A stretch of 64,000 bases of DNA, from the NCBI RefSeq assembly GCF_900109565.1, contig NZ_FNZZ01000003.1, positions 310,001-374,000 of the forward strand, in the 5' to 3' direction. This stretch comes from Sphingomonas palmae (GTDB lineage Bacteria > Pseudomonadota > Alphaproteobacteria > Sphingomonadales > Sphingomonadaceae). The first letter of the stretch is position 1; the number at the start of each line of letters is the position of its first letter. The position numbers and the translations under genes are program-made. Of the stretch, positions 1 to 9,410 are shown piece by piece. Under the pieces are notes generated by a model. The model was not told the origin of the DNA, ran no database searches, and was given only the letters and a program-made list of their open reading frames with translations.

Positions 1-102
1 CCGGTCACGCCGTGGGGCAAGCCGACCAAGGGTGCGCGCACCCGCCACAACAAGTCTACGGACAAGATGATCATCCGTAGCCGTCACGCGAGGAAGAAGT
101 AA
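1..102 (+). CDS. rplB: 50S ribosomal protein L2, C-terminal end (partial)
   Basis: Only the last 33 codons lie in the window; the gene starts upstream. The residues [11 protein letters not shown] followed by a basic tail ending RSRHARKK match the C-terminus of L2, which binds 23S rRNA near the peptidyl-transferase centre. The last base of its TAA stop is the first base of the rpsS ATG, which indicates translational coupling in the S10 operon. Confidence 0.96.
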   Translation, partial: PVTPWGKPTKGARTRHNKSTDKMIIRSRHARKK

Positions 103-377
103 TGGCGCGCTCCGTCTGGAAGGGCCCGTTCGTCGAACTGAGCCTTCTCAAGAAGGCCGAAGCCGCGCAGGACGCGGGTGGCCGCGCGCCGATCAAGACC
201 TGGTCGCGCCGTTCCACCATCCTGCCGCAGTTCGTCGGTCTGACGTTCACCGTCTACAATGGCCGCAAGTTCGTGCCCGTCTCGATCAACGAGGACATGG
301 TCGGCATGAAGCTCGGCGAGTTCGCGCCGACCCGGTATTTCCCGGGTCACGCGGCTGACAAGAAGGGCAAGCGCTGA
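102..377 (+). CDS. rpsS: 30S ribosomal protein S19
   Basis: A 91-residue protein beginning [10 protein letters not shown], the typical S19 start, and within one residue of the E. coli length. It sits in the 30S head with S13 and contacts the A-site finger region. Its ATG overlaps the rplB stop by one base and its TGA overlaps the rplV ATG by one base, so it is embedded in the S10 operon. The order rplB-rpsS-rplV-rpsC is universal in bacteria, so the identification is secure. Confidence 0.98.
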   Translation: MARSVWKGPFVELSLLKKAEAAQDAGGRAPIKTWSRRSTILPQFVGLTFTVYNGRKFVPVSINEDMVGMKLGEFAPTRYFPGHAADKKGKR

Positions 378-753
378 TGTCGAAGCCAGCATCCCCTCGC
401 AAGGTCGGCGACAAGGAGGCCTTGTCGGTCGGCACGCAGATCCGCGGATCGGCGCAGAAGCTCAACCTGGTCGCGGGCCTGATCCGTGGCCGCAAGGTCA
501 GCGACGCGCTGAACATCCTGCAGTTCTCGACCAAGGCAATGGCGGTTGACGCGCGCAAGGTGCTCGCTTCCGCGATCGCCAACGCCGAGAACAACCACAA
601 CCTCGACGTTGACGCGCTCGTCGTCGCCGAGGCGTCGGTCGGCAAGTCGATCACCATGAAGCGGTTCGCCACGCGCGGCCGCGGCAAGTCCACCCGCATC
701 CTGAAGCCGTTCTCGCGGCTGCGGATCGTCGTGCGCGAGCAGGAAGAAGCCTA

Positions 754-754
<1 letters not shown>
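377..754 (+). CDS. rplV: 50S ribosomal protein L22
   Basis: A 125-residue protein, about 15 residues longer than E. coli L22. The extra sequence is an N-terminal segment (about residues 1-18) ahead of the conserved core, which starts near [17 protein letters not shown]. The C-terminal [13 protein letters not shown] segment belongs to the beta-hairpin loop that lines the peptide exit tunnel. Start and stop overlap the neighbours by one base each. Confidence 0.97.
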
Positions 755-1461
<707 letters not shown>

Positions 1462-1476
1462 GGTACTGGACAGGAC

Positions 1477-1911
1477 ATGCTGCAACCAAAGCGCACCAAG
1501 TTCCGCAAGGCGTTCAAGGGCCGCATCCACGGCGACGCCAAGGGCGGCACGGCTCTGAACTTCGGCTCCTATGGGCTGAAGGCAATGGAGCCGGAACGCA
1601 TCACCGCGCGTCAGATCGAGGCGGCTCGCCGCGCGATCACGCGCCACATCAAGCGCCAGGGCCGTCTCTGGATCCGCATCTTCCCGGACGTTCCCGTCTC
1701 GTCGAAGCCGGCCGAAGTCCGCATGGGCTCGGGCAAGGGTTCGCCGGAGTTCTGGGCCGCCCGCGTCAAGCCGGGCCGGATCCTGTTCGAGCTCGACGGC
1801 GTCGAGGGCAAGATCGCCGCGGAAGCATTCGAGCGCGCCGCGATGAAGCTGCCGATCAAGACCAAGGTCGTGGCGCGTCTGGGCGACACGTCGCACCTGG
1901 GAGGCGAGTGA
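1477..1911 (+). CDS. rplP: 50S ribosomal protein L16
   Basis: A 144-residue protein starting [16 protein letters not shown], the standard L16 start. The conserved [11 protein letters not shown] segment lies near residues 83-93; this loop approaches the peptidyl-transferase centre. It follows rpsC after 15 bases with an AGGAC ribosome-binding site and ends one base before rpmC. Confidence 0.98.
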   Translation: MLQPKRTKFRKAFKGRIHGDAKGGTALNFGSYGLKAMEPERITARQIEAARRAITRHIKRQGRLWIRIFPDVPVSSKPAEVRMGSGKGSPEFWAARVKPGRILFELDGVEGKIAAEAFERAAMKLPIKTKVVARLGDTSHLGGE

Positions 1912-1912
1912 G

Positions 1913-2125
1913 ATGGCTAAGGGTAAGACCAAGACCGATTTCGTTGGCCAGACCGACGACCAGCTCGGCGAGAGCCTGGGCCAGCTGAAGCGCGAGCAGT
2001 TCAACCTGCGCTTCCAGGCAGCGACCAACCAGCTCGAGAAGCCGAGCCGCGTTCGCGAGGTCCGCAAGGATATCGCGCGCATCAAGACCCAGCAGGCGCA
2101 GCGCAACGCTGCCGCTGGCAAGTAA
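1913..2125 (+). CDS. rpmC: 50S ribosomal protein L29
   Basis: A 70-residue two-helix protein. The core motif [19 protein letters not shown] is the L29 signature. L29 sits at the peptide exit, next to L23, where trigger factor docks. The N-terminus has about seven lysine-rich residues more than the E. coli protein. Position between rplP and rpsQ confirms the call. Confidence 0.97.
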   Translation: MAKGKTKTDFVGQTDDQLGESLGQLKREQFNLRFQAATNQLEKPSRVREVRKDIARIKTQQAQRNAAAGK

Positions 2126-2138
2126 GAGGACGAGAGAC

Positions 2139-2411
2139 ATGCCGAAGCGCGTGCTGACCGGGGTGATCGTCTCGGACAAGGGCGAGAAGACGGTGGTCGT
2201 CAACGTGGAGCGCAAGGTCAAGCACCCGCTCTACGGCAAGATCATCCGCCGTTCGAAGAAGTACCACGCCCACGACGAGGCGAACGAGTACAAGCAGGGC
2301 GAGACCGTGCGCATCGAAGAGACGGCGCCGATGTCGAAGCTCAAGAACTGGAAGGTGGTCGAGCGGGTCAACACCCACGCGACGCCGGAACGGGTCGACG
2401 TCGACGCATAA
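2139..2411 (+). CDS. rpsQ: 30S ribosomal protein S17
   Basis: A 90-residue OB-fold protein starting [21 protein letters not shown], with the conserved [19 protein letters not shown] segment. It binds 16S rRNA helix 11 early in 30S assembly. A GAGGACGAGAG-type ribosome-binding site precedes the ATG. The next gene, rplN, follows only after an unusually long 251-base gap. Confidence 0.98.
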   Translation: MPKRVLTGVIVSDKGEKTVVVNVERKVKHPLYGKIIRRSKKYHAHDEANEYKQGETVRIEETAPMSKLKNWKVVERVNTHATPERVDVDA

Positions 2412-2662
2412 AGCGTCGGGCGTGCGAGTCCTTCCATTGTTTCGTGCAGGGTCTGCCTGATCGCAGAGACCACATGAGCGGCGGAGGGGGCGACGTAGCG
2501 ACACTGGTGCAGGTTCCGCAGCGGACTTGCGTTTCGTCGCCGGGGCGGTTACCGGACCGCTCCCCCTGGTGCAGCACCGTGCAAACGGTCGCCCGCGCCG
2601 GGGGTCGTTATTTTAGGCGGGGTTGGGTCGGTATCCACCCCATTGGATAAGGACACGGATCA
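2412..2662 (+). other. Structured 251-base break between rpsQ and rplN
   Basis: I see no convincing gene here. The stretch contains several possible hairpins: GGGGCGGT (2542-2549) with ACCGC-t-CCCC (2556-2565, one bulge), and a weaker GGTCTGC/GCAGAGACC pair near 2449-2472. It ends with an AAGGA ribosome-binding site for rplN. The corresponding intergenic distance is a few tens of bases in most bacteria, so this may hold a promoter or leader for the spc operon; that is inference. Confidence 0.4.
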
Positions 2663-3031
2663 ATGATCCAGATGCAGTCGAACCTCGACGTCGCTGACAA
2701 CAGCGGCGCGAAGCGCGTGCAGTGCATCAAGGTGCTGGGCGGCTCCAAGCGTCGCACGGCCGGCGTGGGCGACATCATCGTCGTCTCCGTCAAGGAAGCA
2801 CAGCCGCGCGGTCGCGTGAAGAAGGGCGACGTTCACCGCGCCGTCATCGTGCGCACCGCCAAGGACATCCGCCGCGCCGATGGCTCGGTTATCCGCTTCG
2901 ACGGCAATGCCGCGGTGCTGGTCAACAAGAACGAGGAGCCGATCGGCACCCGTATCTTCGGGCCGGTGGTGCGCGAGCTGCGCGGGCGTGGCCACATGAA
3001 GGTCATCAGCCTGGCGCCGGAGGTGCTGTGA
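2663..3031 (+). CDS. rplN: 50S ribosomal protein L14
   Basis: A 122-residue protein starting [27 protein letters not shown], the L14 signature. It binds 23S rRNA at the interface that receives the silencing factor RsfS. It is the first gene of the spc operon, and its TGA overlaps the rplX ATG in TGATG. Confidence 0.98.
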   Translation: MIQMQSNLDVADNSGAKRVQCIKVLGGSKRRTAGVGDIIVVSVKEAQPRGRVKKGDVHRAVIVRTAKDIRRADGSVIRFDGNAAVLVNKNEEPIGTRIFGPVVRELRGRGHMKVISLAPEVL

Positions 3032-3354
3032 TGAGCAACACGAAGATGAAGATCAAGAAGGGCGATCAGGTCATCGTCCTGTCGGGCAAGGACAAGGGCA
3101 AGACCGGCACGGTCACGCTCGCCATGCCGCGCGACCAGAAGGTCGTCGTGGGCGGCGTCAACGTCGCGACCCGTCACCGCAAGCCGAGCCAGGCGCAGCC
3201 GCAGGGCGGCCTGGAGCGCGTTGAGGCACCGCTGCACGTCTCCAAGGTCGCTCACGTGACCGCCGACGGCAAGCCGACGCGCGTGCGCTACGAGACGCAG
3301 GACGGCAAGAAGGTCCGCGTTTCGGTCAAGACCGGGAGCAAGATCGATGGCTGA
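3031..3354 (+). CDS. rplX: 50S ribosomal protein L24
   Basis: A 107-residue protein with the KOW motif [20 protein letters not shown] at the N-terminus. It initiates 50S assembly. The ATG at 3031 was chosen because it gives the TGATG overlap with rplN and the family length (E. coli 104). The stop lies eight bases inside rplE. Confidence 0.97.
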   Translation: MSNTKMKIKKGDQVIVLSGKDKGKTGTVTLAMPRDQKVVVGGVNVATRHRKPSQAQPQGGLERVEAPLHVSKVAHVTADGKPTRVRYETQDGKKVRVSVKTGSKIDG

Positions 3355-3934
3355 TTATAAGCCCCGCATGAAGTCGATGTACGACGACTCGATCGCGAAG
3401 GCGATGACCGAGAAGTTCGGGTACAAGAACGTGCTCGAGGTTCCGCGGATCGAGAAGATCGTGCTTAACATGGGCGTCGGTGAGGCGACCCAGGACAAGA
3501 AGAAGGTCGAGCAGGCAGCCTCCGAGATGGAGCTGATCGCTGGCCAGAAGCCTGTCATCACCAAGGCGAAGAAGTCGATCGCGCAATTCAAGCTGCGTGA
3601 AGGCATGCCGATCGGCGTCAAGGTGACGCTGCGTCGCGAGCGCATGTACGAGTTCCTTGACCGTTTCATCACGATCGCGCTGCCGCGCGTTCGCGATTTC
3701 CGTGGTCTGAACCCGAAGAGCTTCGACGGTCGCGGCAACTACGCCTGCGGCATCAAGGAGCAGATCGTGTTCCCCGAGATCAATTATGACCGCATCGACA
3801 AGGTGCGCGGCATGGACGTGATCGTGACGACCAGCGCGAAGACCGACGAGGAGGCGCGCGAGCTCCTCCGTTTGTTCGGCTTCCCGTTCCCGCAGGCCGA
3901 GGACGAGGCCGATGCGCCGCGTCAGGCCGCGTAA
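3347..3934 (+). CDS. rplE: 50S ribosomal protein L5
   Basis: A 195-residue protein with the L5 segments [20 protein letters not shown] and LRREGM-like / [17 protein letters not shown]. It binds 5S rRNA with L18 and L25. It is longer than E. coli L5 (179) because of a C-terminal acidic tail (about residues 180-195, [12 protein letters not shown]). Eight-base overlap with rplX. Confidence 0.98.
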   Translation: MADYKPRMKSMYDDSIAKAMTEKFGYKNVLEVPRIEKIVLNMGVGEATQDKKKVEQAASEMELIAGQKPVITKAKKSIAQFKLREGMPIGVKVTLRRERMYEFLDRFITIALPRVRDFRGLNPKSFDGRGNYACGIKEQIVFPEINYDRIDKVRGMDVIVTTSAKTDEEARELLRLFGFPFPQAEDEADAPRQAA

Positions 3935-3952
3935 CAAAGAGAGCTTAAGTCC

Positions 3953-4258
3953 ATGGCGAAACTGAGTTCCGTGAACAAGAACGAGCGTCGCAAGAAGCTC
4001 GTCAAGCAATATGCCCCGAAGTTCGCAAAGCTGAAGGCGATTGCCAACGACGAGTCGCTCGACGAGACCGAGCGTCTCATTGCGCGCCTCAAGATGTCCG
4101 AGCTGCCGCGTAACGCGAACCCGACCCGTATCCGCAATCGCTGCGAGATCACCGGGCGCCCGCGCGCTTATTACCGCAAGTTCCGTCTCGCACGTGTGAT
4201 GCTGCGCGATCTGGCCAACAAGGGCCTGATCCCGGGTCTCACGAAGTCGAGCTGGTAA
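3953..4258 (+). CDS. rpsN: 30S ribosomal protein S14 (zinc-free type)
   Basis: A 101-residue protein, the long form typical of proteobacteria, with only a single cysteine ([10 protein letters not shown]) and so no CxxC zinc ribbon. The C-terminal [17 protein letters not shown] is the S14 signature. It is the last protein added to the 30S head. An AAAGAGAGC ribosome-binding region precedes the ATG. Confidence 0.98.
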   Translation: MAKLSSVNKNERRKKLVKQYAPKFAKLKAIANDESLDETERLIARLKMSELPRNANPTRIRNRCEITGRPRAYYRKFRLARVMLRDLANKGLIPGLTKSSW

Positions 4259-4269
4259 GGACACGACAG

Positions 4270-4665
4270 ATGGCAGTGACCGATCCCCTGGGTGACCTGC
4301 TCACCCGCATCCGCAACGGCCAGCGCGCGCGCAAGGACAGTGTCCTCTCGCCCGCCAGCAAGCTGCGGACCCGCGTGCTCGACGTGCTCCAGCGCGAAGG
4401 CTACATTCGTGGCTACAGCGAAGAAGAGATGGGCCCCGCCAAGGGCGTCCGCATCGAGCTCAAGTATTTCGAAGGCCAGCCCGCGATCAAGCACGTGGCG
4501 CGCGTCTCGAAGCCCGGCCGCCGGGTCTACTCGGGTAGCCAGGAGCTTCCCCGCGTGATGAACGGTCTGGGCATCACCATCGTCTCGACGCCGCGCGGCG
4601 TGCTCTCGGATGCCGAGGCGCGCGAGCAGAACGTCGGTGGCGAAGTGCTGGCGGAGGTGTTCTGA
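4270..4665 (+). CDS. rpsH: 30S ribosomal protein S8
   Basis: A 131-residue protein starting [20 protein letters not shown], with the conserved C-terminal [13 protein letters not shown] and the GGEVLAEVF end. S8 binds 16S helix 21 and in E. coli is the translational repressor of the spc operon; whether it acts so here cannot be told. Its TGA overlaps the rplF ATG by one base. Confidence 0.98.
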   Translation: MAVTDPLGDLLTRIRNGQRARKDSVLSPASKLRTRVLDVLQREGYIRGYSEEEMGPAKGVRIELKYFEGQPAIKHVARVSKPGRRVYSGSQELPRVMNGLGITIVSTPRGVLSDAEAREQNVGGEVLAEVF

Positions 4666-5198
4666 TGAGCCGCATCGGAAAGAAAGCAGTGTCGGTTCCG
4701 GCCGGCGTGACCGCCGATATCGCCGGTCGCGTGCTGAGCGTGAAGGGCCCCAAGGGCACTTTGACCATGCCGCTCGCCGACGAGATCACCTATGACGTCC
4801 AGCAGGACGGCATTTCGGTGCAGCCGGCGAACGACACCAAGCGCGCCCGCGCGTTCTGGGGCATGCAGCGCACGCTGGTGCAGAACCTGGTGACGGGCGT
4901 GACCACGGGCTTCTCGAAGAAGCTGGTAATCACCGGCGTCGGCTACCGCGCTGCGGCGCAGGGTCGTAACCTGAAGCTGCAGCTCGGCTACAGCCACGAC
5001 GTCAATATCGACGTGCCCGAGGGCATCGAGGTGAAGACGCCGGACGCCACCACCGTCGAGATCAGCGGTTCGGACAAGCAGAAGGTGGGTCAGCTCGCCG
5101 CCGAGATCCGCCGCTGGCGCAAGCCGGAGCCGTACAAGGGCAAGGGCATCAAGTACGACGGCGAGTTCATCTTCCGTAAGGAAGGAAAGAAGAAGTGA
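4665..5198 (+). CDS. rplF: 50S ribosomal protein L6
   Basis: A 177-residue protein, exactly the family length, starting [15 protein letters not shown]. The C-terminal motif [13 protein letters not shown] is the L6 signature. L6 binds near the sarcin-ricin loop. Its stop overlaps the GTG start of rplR by four bases in GTGA. Confidence 0.98.
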   Translation: MSRIGKKAVSVPAGVTADIAGRVLSVKGPKGTLTMPLADEITYDVQQDGISVQPANDTKRARAFWGMQRTLVQNLVTGVTTGFSKKLVITGVGYRAAAQGRNLKLQLGYSHDVNIDVPEGIEVKTPDATTVEISGSDKQKVGQLAAEIRRWRKPEPYKGKGIKYDGEFIFRKEGKKK

Positions 5199-5551
5199 CC
5201 AAGGGCCTTTCGCTTTTCGAGAAGCGGCGTCGCCGCAACCGCGCCGCGCTGCGCGCGCGGGCGGGCACGCGTCCGCGCCTGTCGGTTCACCGTTCGGGTA
5301 AGCACATCTACGCGCAGGTCATCGACGACGAGGCCGGCCGCACGGTGGCTTCGGCCTCGACGCTGGAGCAGGACGCGCGCGGTACCTCGGGTGCCAACGT
5401 GTCGGCTGCGACCGAGGTCGGTCGTCGCGTGGCCGAGAAGGCCAAGGCGGCGGGCGTGACGCAGGTCGTGTTCGATCGTGGCGGCTTCCTGTTTCACGGC
5501 CGGGTGAAGGCGTTGGCGGAAGCCGCGCGCGAAGCCGGACTGGAGTTCTAA
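5195..5551 (+). CDS. rplR: 50S ribosomal protein L18
   Basis: A 118-residue protein beginning at a GTG that overlaps the rplF stop (GTGA). It shows [20 protein letters not shown] and the end [17 protein letters not shown], both diagnostic for L18, a 5S rRNA-binding protein. rpsE follows three bases after the stop. Confidence 0.98.
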   Translation: MTKGLSLFEKRRRRNRAALRARAGTRPRLSVHRSGKHIYAQVIDDEAGRTVASASTLEQDARGTSGANVSAATEVGRRVAEKAKAAGVTQVVFDRGGFLFHGRVKALAEAAREAGLEF

Positions 5552-5554
5552 GAC

Positions 5555-6364
5555 ATGGCTGACGACAACAACCAGACGGCAGGCGAGCCGATGGCGGCAA
5601 CCGTGCCGCAGGACGCCGGCCAGAGCGCGGGCACCAACGGTGGTGGCCAGGGTGGCGGCGGCTTCGGTGGCGGTCAGGGCGGCGGCTATCGCGGCGGCCA
5701 GGGAGGCGGTCGTGGCGGCCCCGGTGGCGGTCGCGGTCGCGGGGGCCCGGGCGGCAATCGCGGTGGTCGCGATGGCGGTCGCGGTGGTCGTCGTGACGAT
5801 CGTCGCGGCGGGCAGGACGATGGCGGCGAGGAGCTGATCGAGAAGCTCGTCCACATCAACCGCGTGTCGAAGACGGTAAAGGGCGGCAAGCGCTTCGGCT
5901 TCGCGGCACTCGTCGTCGTCGGCGACGGTAAGGGCCGCGTCGGCTTCGGGCACGGCAAGGCGCGCGAGGTGCCGGAGGCAATCTCGAAGGCGACTGCGTC
6001 GGCGAAGAAGAAGATGCTGCGCGTTCCGCTCAAGGAAGGTCGCACGCTTCATCACGACGGCAACGGTCACTTCGGTGCCGGTCGCGTCACCGTCCGCTCG
6101 GCGCCGCAGGGCACCGGGATCATCGCGGGTGGCCCGATGCGCGCCATCTTCGAGAGCCTGGGTGTCCACGACGTCGTGACCAAGTCGGTCGGCACGTCGA
6201 ACCCGTACAACATGATCCGCGCGACGTTCGAGGCACTGGGCGAGCAGACTTCGCCCAAGGCCGTTGCACAGCGCCGCGGCAAGAAGATCGCGGACCTGCT
6301 CGGTCGCGGCGCCGGCGCTGACGCGCAGACCGCCGAGGCCGATGCCGCGGCGATCACGGAGTAA
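5555..6364 (+). CDS. rpsE: 30S ribosomal protein S5 with Gly/Arg-rich N-terminal extension
   Basis: A 269-residue protein, against 167 in E. coli. The core (about residues 91-250) is canonical, with [18 protein letters not shown], the [20 protein letters not shown] motif and the [17 protein letters not shown] segment. S5 shapes the mRNA entry channel and decoding fidelity. The extra N-terminus has an acidic/polar head (1-28), then a stretch rich in GGQGGG, GGRGG and GRGRGG units (29-90) that resembles eukaryotic RGG boxes. There is also a short C-terminal Ala/Glu-rich tail. The ATG at 5555, three bases after rplR, is the only reasonable start, and the codon pattern continues through the extension. 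Confidence 0.97.
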   Translation: MADDNNQTAGEPMAATVPQDAGQSAGTNGGGQGGGGFGGGQGGGYRGGQGGGRGGPGGGRGRGGPGGNRGGRDGGRGGRRDDRRGGQDDGGEELIEKLVHINRVSKTVKGGKRFGFAALVVVGDGKGRVGFGHGKAREVPEAISKATASAKKKMLRVPLKEGRTLHHDGNGHFGAGRVTVRSAPQGTGIIAGGPMRAIFESLGVHDVVTKSVGTSNPYNMIRATFEALGEQTSPKAVAQRRGKKIADLLGRGAGADAQTAEADAAAITE

Positions 6365-6370
6365 CGATCA

Positions 6371-6550
6371 ATGGCTACCATCAAGGTCAAGCAGACCGGT
6401 TCGCCGATCCGCCGCACCAAGGATCAGCGCGCGACGCTGATCGGTCTCGGCCTCAACAAGATGCACAAGGTCGCGGAGCTGCAGGACAGCCCCGAGGTCC
6501 GCGGGATGATCCGCAAGGTGCACCACATGGTCGAGGTGCAGGAGGGCTGA
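6371..6550 (+). CDS. rpmD: 50S ribosomal protein L30
   Basis: A 59-residue protein starting [20 protein letters not shown], with LIGLGLNKM in the middle, equal in length to E. coli L30. It starts six bases after rpsE. A strong terminator-like hairpin lies directly downstream, before rplO. Confidence 0.97.
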   Translation: MATIKVKQTGSPIRRTKDQRATLIGLGLNKMHKVAELQDSPEVRGMIRKVHHMVEVQEG

Positions 6551-6582
6551 GCCTTCTTCACCTTTACCGGTGACAGATACGG

Positions 6583-6618
6583 GGAAGGGGGCTAAGCGGC
6601 CCCCTTCCTTTTCCTTTA
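6583..6618 (+). terminator. Terminator-like hairpin between rpmD and rplO
   Basis: GGAAGGGGGC (6583-6592) pairs perfectly with GCCCCCTTCC (6599-6608) around the six-base loop TAAGCG. It is followed by TTTTCCTTT. A 10-bp GC-rich stem with a T-rich tail meets the pattern of an intrinsic terminator, yet rplO lies only 30 bases downstream, so it may act as an attenuator or processing site. Confidence 0.7.
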
Positions 6619-6648
6619 GCGCGACAAAAGCGAAAGCGAGTGCATATC

Positions 6649-7167
6649 ATGAAGCTCAACGAACTCCGCGACAACGAAGGTGCCCGCAAGTCCCGCATGC
6701 GCGTGGGTCGTGGTATCGGCTCGGGCAAGGGCAAGACCGGCGGCCGCGGCGTCAAGGGTCAGAAGAGCCGCGAAGGCGTGTCGATCGCCGGCTTCGAGGG
6801 CGGTCAGATGCCGCTTCACATGCGTTTGCCAAAGCGTGGCTTTAACAACATCTTCGCCAAGGATTACGCCGAGGTAAACCTGGGCGCGATCGAGAAGGCG
6901 ATCGCGTCGGGCAAGCTGACCGGCACCGACATCGATCACGCAGCGCTCAAGGCGGCGGGCCTCGCCCGCGGTGGGAAGGACGGCGTGCGTCTGCTCGGCA
7001 AGGGCACGCTGTCGTCGAAGCTGAACTTCACCGTGGCGGGCGTCTCGGCGTCGGCGCGTGAGGCGGTCGAGAAGGCCGGCGGCTCGGTCACCGTGCCCGA
7101 GATCGTTCCGGCCGCGGACAAGGCCAAGGCCAAGCACCGCACCGGTCGCGCGGCACCGCGCGCCTGA
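6649..7167 (+). CDS. rplO: 50S ribosomal protein L15
   Basis: A 172-residue protein from the ATG giving [26 protein letters not shown] nine bases upstream would add only three residues and lacks family support. The Gly/Arg/Lys-rich N-terminus [21 protein letters not shown] is the L15 signature that penetrates 23S rRNA. It is longer than E. coli L15 (144), with a basic C-terminal tail [17 protein letters not shown]. It is bounded on both sides by terminator-like hairpins. Confidence 0.97.
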   Translation: MKLNELRDNEGARKSRMRVGRGIGSGKGKTGGRGVKGQKSREGVSIAGFEGGQMPLHMRLPKRGFNNIFAKDYAEVNLGAIEKAIASGKLTGTDIDHAALKAAGLARGGKDGVRLLGKGTLSSKLNFTVAGVSASAREAVEKAGGSVTVPEIVPAADKAKAKHRTGRAAPRA

Positions 7168-7179
7168 TTGTAACTGTGG

Positions 7180-7203
7180 CGCGTCGGCCACAACGCCGAC
7201 GCG
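7180..7203 (+). other. Stem-loop downstream of rplO
   Basis: CGCGTCGGC (7180-7188) pairs with GCCGACGCG (7195-7203) around CACAAC. No T-run follows, so it is a stem-loop rather than a classical terminator. It lies 12 bases after the rplO stop and may stabilise the 3' end. Confidence 0.5.
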
Positions 7204-7258
7204 TGCACGGTGTGATCAAACCCGTACCATTAGACAGGGCGAGTAATACGCCTATATG

Positions 7259-7298
7259 AGCGGCGGGGGCGGGTTGACGCTTCCCGCCGCTTTTGTTT
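7259..7298 (+). terminator. Intrinsic terminator between rplO and secY
   Basis: AGCGGCGGG (7259-7267) and CCCGCCGCT (7283-7291) form a 9-bp stem with a 15-base loop, followed by TTTGTTT. With the 185-base gap this suggests that transcription from the ribosomal genes is at least partly ended before secY. Confidence 0.65.
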
Positions 7299-7352
7299 GG
7301 TGCGCGCGACGCGCTCGCGCGACCAGTTCCGTTTCCAGGATTCGCGAAAACG

Positions 7353-8717
7353 ATGGCATCCGTAGCCAACAACATGGCCTCCAGCATCAGCCTCGCGAAA
7401 TTCGCGCAGGCGACCGACCTGAAGAAGCGTCTGTGGTTCACGATCGGCGCGCTGATCGTCTTCCGCCTGCTCAGCTACGTGCCCTTGCCGGGCGTCGACG
7501 CGACCGCGCTCGGCCTGCTCGCCGATCAGACCAAGGGTGGCGTGCTCGACTTCTTCAACACCTTCTCGGGTGGTTCGCTCAGCCGCATGTCGCTGATTGC
7601 GCTCGGCGTGATGCCGTACATTACCGCCTCGATCGTGGTGCAGCTGGCGACCTCGCTGTCGCCGCAGCTCGCCGCGATCAAGAAGGAAGGCGAAAGCGGT
7701 CGCAAGAAGCTGAACCAGTACACCCGCTACGGCACCGTCGCGCTGACCGCGGTGCAGGGCTATTTCATCGCGGTCGGGCTCGAGACGCTGGGCGCGAACT
7801 CGGGCATTCAGGCGGTGGTCGAGCCTGGCATGCTGTTCCGCATCAACGCGGTGGTGTCGCTGATCGGCGGCACGATGTTCCTGATGTGGATCGGCGAGCA
7901 GATCACCAGCCGGGGCATCGGTAACGGCGTGTCGCTGATCATCATGGCGGGCATCGTGGCGCACCTGCCGACCACGATCGTCAACCTGCTGGAGGGTGGC
8001 CGCTCGGGGTCGATGAGCGCGTTCGTGCTGATCGCGATCATTGCGGTGGTCGTCGGGCTCGTGCTGCTGATCTGCTTCATGGAGCGCGCGCAGCGTCGCA
8101 TCCTGATCCAATATCCCAAGCGGCAAACGCAGCGCGGGATGCAGGCCGACCGCAGCCACCTGCCGCTCAAGATCAACACCGCTGGCGTGATCCCGCCGAT
8201 CTTCGCCTCGTCGCTGCTGCTGATGCCGCTGACGATCACGCAGTTCGCGGGCAACCGCGTCAAGGGCGACAGCTGGTGGGGTGACGCGATCATCAGCCTC
8301 AACCAGTATCTGCAGCACGGTGCGCCGCTCTACATGGCGCTCTACGCCGCAGGCATCATCTTCTTCTCGTTCTTCTACACCGCGGTCGTCTTCAACCCGG
8401 AAGAGACGGCAGAGAATCTGAAGCGCTACGGCGGGTTTATTCCCGGCATCCGTCCGGGGAAGAATACCGAAACGTATTTCGACTACGTGCTGACCCGCAT
8501 CACCGTGATCGGAGCGGCGTACCTGACCTTCATCTGCGTCGTGCCGGAATATCTCGTCTCGGCATTGTCGATCCCGTTCTATCTCGGCGGCACCAGCCTG
8601 CTGATCGTCGTCAACGTGACGATGGACACGGTGACGCAGATCCAGTCGCACCTGCTGGCACACCAGTATGGCGACCTGATCAAGAAGTCGAAGCTGAAGG
8701 GCGCGCGTCGCCGCTGA
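7353..8717 (+). CDS. secY: Preprotein translocase subunit SecY
   Basis: SecY forms the protein-conducting channel of the inner membrane with SecE and SecG. The 454-residue product has about ten hydrophobic segments, the TM1 region FRLLSYVPLPGVD, and the cytoplasmic loop motifs GIGNGVSLIIMAGI and PGIRPGKNTE. The ATG at 7353 gives MASVANNMASS; the in-frame ATG at 7374 is also possible, and an ATG-like start at 7293 overlaps the terminator and is unlikely. adk follows 45 bases downstream. Confidence 0.97.
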   Translation: MASVANNMASSISLAKFAQATDLKKRLWFTIGALIVFRLLSYVPLPGVDATALGLLADQTKGGVLDFFNTFSGGSLSRMSLIALGVMPYITASIVVQLATSLSPQLAAIKKEGESGRKKLNQYTRYGTVALTAVQGYFIAVGLETLGANSGIQAVVEPGMLFRINAVVSLIGGTMFLMWIGEQITSRGIGNGVSLIIMAGIVAHLPTTIVNLLEGGRSGSMSAFVLIAIIAVVVGLVLLICFMERAQRRILIQYPKRQTQRGMQADRSHLPLKINTAGVIPPIFASSLLLMPLTITQFAGNRVKGDSWWGDAIISLNQYLQHGAPLYMALYAAGIIFFSFFYTAVVFNPEETAENLKRYGGFIPGIRPGKNTETYFDYVLTRITVIGAAYLTFICVVPEYLVSALSIPFYLGGTSLLIVVNVTMDTVTQIQSHLLAHQYGDLIKKSKLKGARRR

Positions 8718-8762
8718 TCAGCGGTGACGTCGAGTCTGAGCGAAAACGGGGAGATCGCGCGC

Positions 8763-9410
8763 GTGAACATCATCCTGCTGGGGCCGCCGGGTGCGGGCAA
8801 GGGCACGCAGTCGGAGCGGCTGGTCGCCGAGCACAACATGGTGCAGCTCTCGACCGGCGACATGCTGCGCGCCGCGGTTAAGGCGGGCACCCCGGTCGGC
8901 GTTCAGGCCAAGGCAGTGATGGACGCGGGCGAGCTCGTGTCCGACGCGATCGTGTCCGCACTCATCGGCGAGCGGATGGACGCGGGCACCGGCGCGGGTG
9001 CGATCTTTGACGGTTATCCGCGTACCGCGGCGCAGGCGGACGCGCTCGATCTGCTGCTTGCCGAGCGCGGACAGACGCTCGACCACGTCATCGAGCTCGA
9101 GGTGAACGAGGACGCGCTCGTCGAGCGTATCGTCGGCCGCTTCACCTGCGCCAACTGCGGCGCCGGCTATCACGACACGTTCAAGCAGCCGTGCGAGGCG
9201 GGGGTGTGCGACGTGTGCGGATCGACCGAGTTCAAGCGTCGCCCCGACGACAACGAGCAGACCGTACGCACCCGCATGGCCGAGTATCGCGCCAAGACCG
9301 CGCCGATCATCCCTATCTACGAGGCGCGCGGACTCGTCCGCCGCGTCGACGGCATGGCGGACATTGCGGTCGTGACCGCCTCCATCGAGGCGATCCTCAA
9401 CGCAGATTGA
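8763..9410 (+). CDS. adk: Adenylate kinase
   Basis: The enzyme interconverts ATP + AMP and 2 ADP. The 215-residue protein begins at GTG 8763, preceded by GGGGAGA at a good distance, giving VNIILLGPPGAGKGTQ with the P-loop at residues 7-15. The LID domain carries four cysteines (CANCGAGY ... CDVCG), so it is the zinc-binding long type. Position after secY is typical of the spc operon. Confidence 0.97.
   Translation: MNIILLGPPGAGKGTQSERLVAEHNMVQLSTGDMLRAAVKAGTPVGVQAKAVMDAGELVSDAIVSALIGERMDAGTGAGAIFDGYPRTAAQADALDLLLAERGQTLDHVIELEVNEDALVERIVGRFTCANCGAGYHDTFKQPCEAGVCDVCGSTEFKRRPDDNEQTVRTRMAEYRAKTAPIIPIYEARGLVRRVDGMADIAVVTASIEAILNAD

Noticed and set aside
5640..5824. GGC/GGT-rich repeats in DNA that could be called a simple repeat
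   Set aside because: They lie in frame within rpsE and are explained by the Gly/Arg-rich extension of S5.
7231..7258. A TAGACA / TATATG pair with 16-base spacing as a secY promoter
   Set aside because: The predicted start would fall directly ahead of the terminator hairpin 7259-7298, which makes a functional secY promoter there unlikely.
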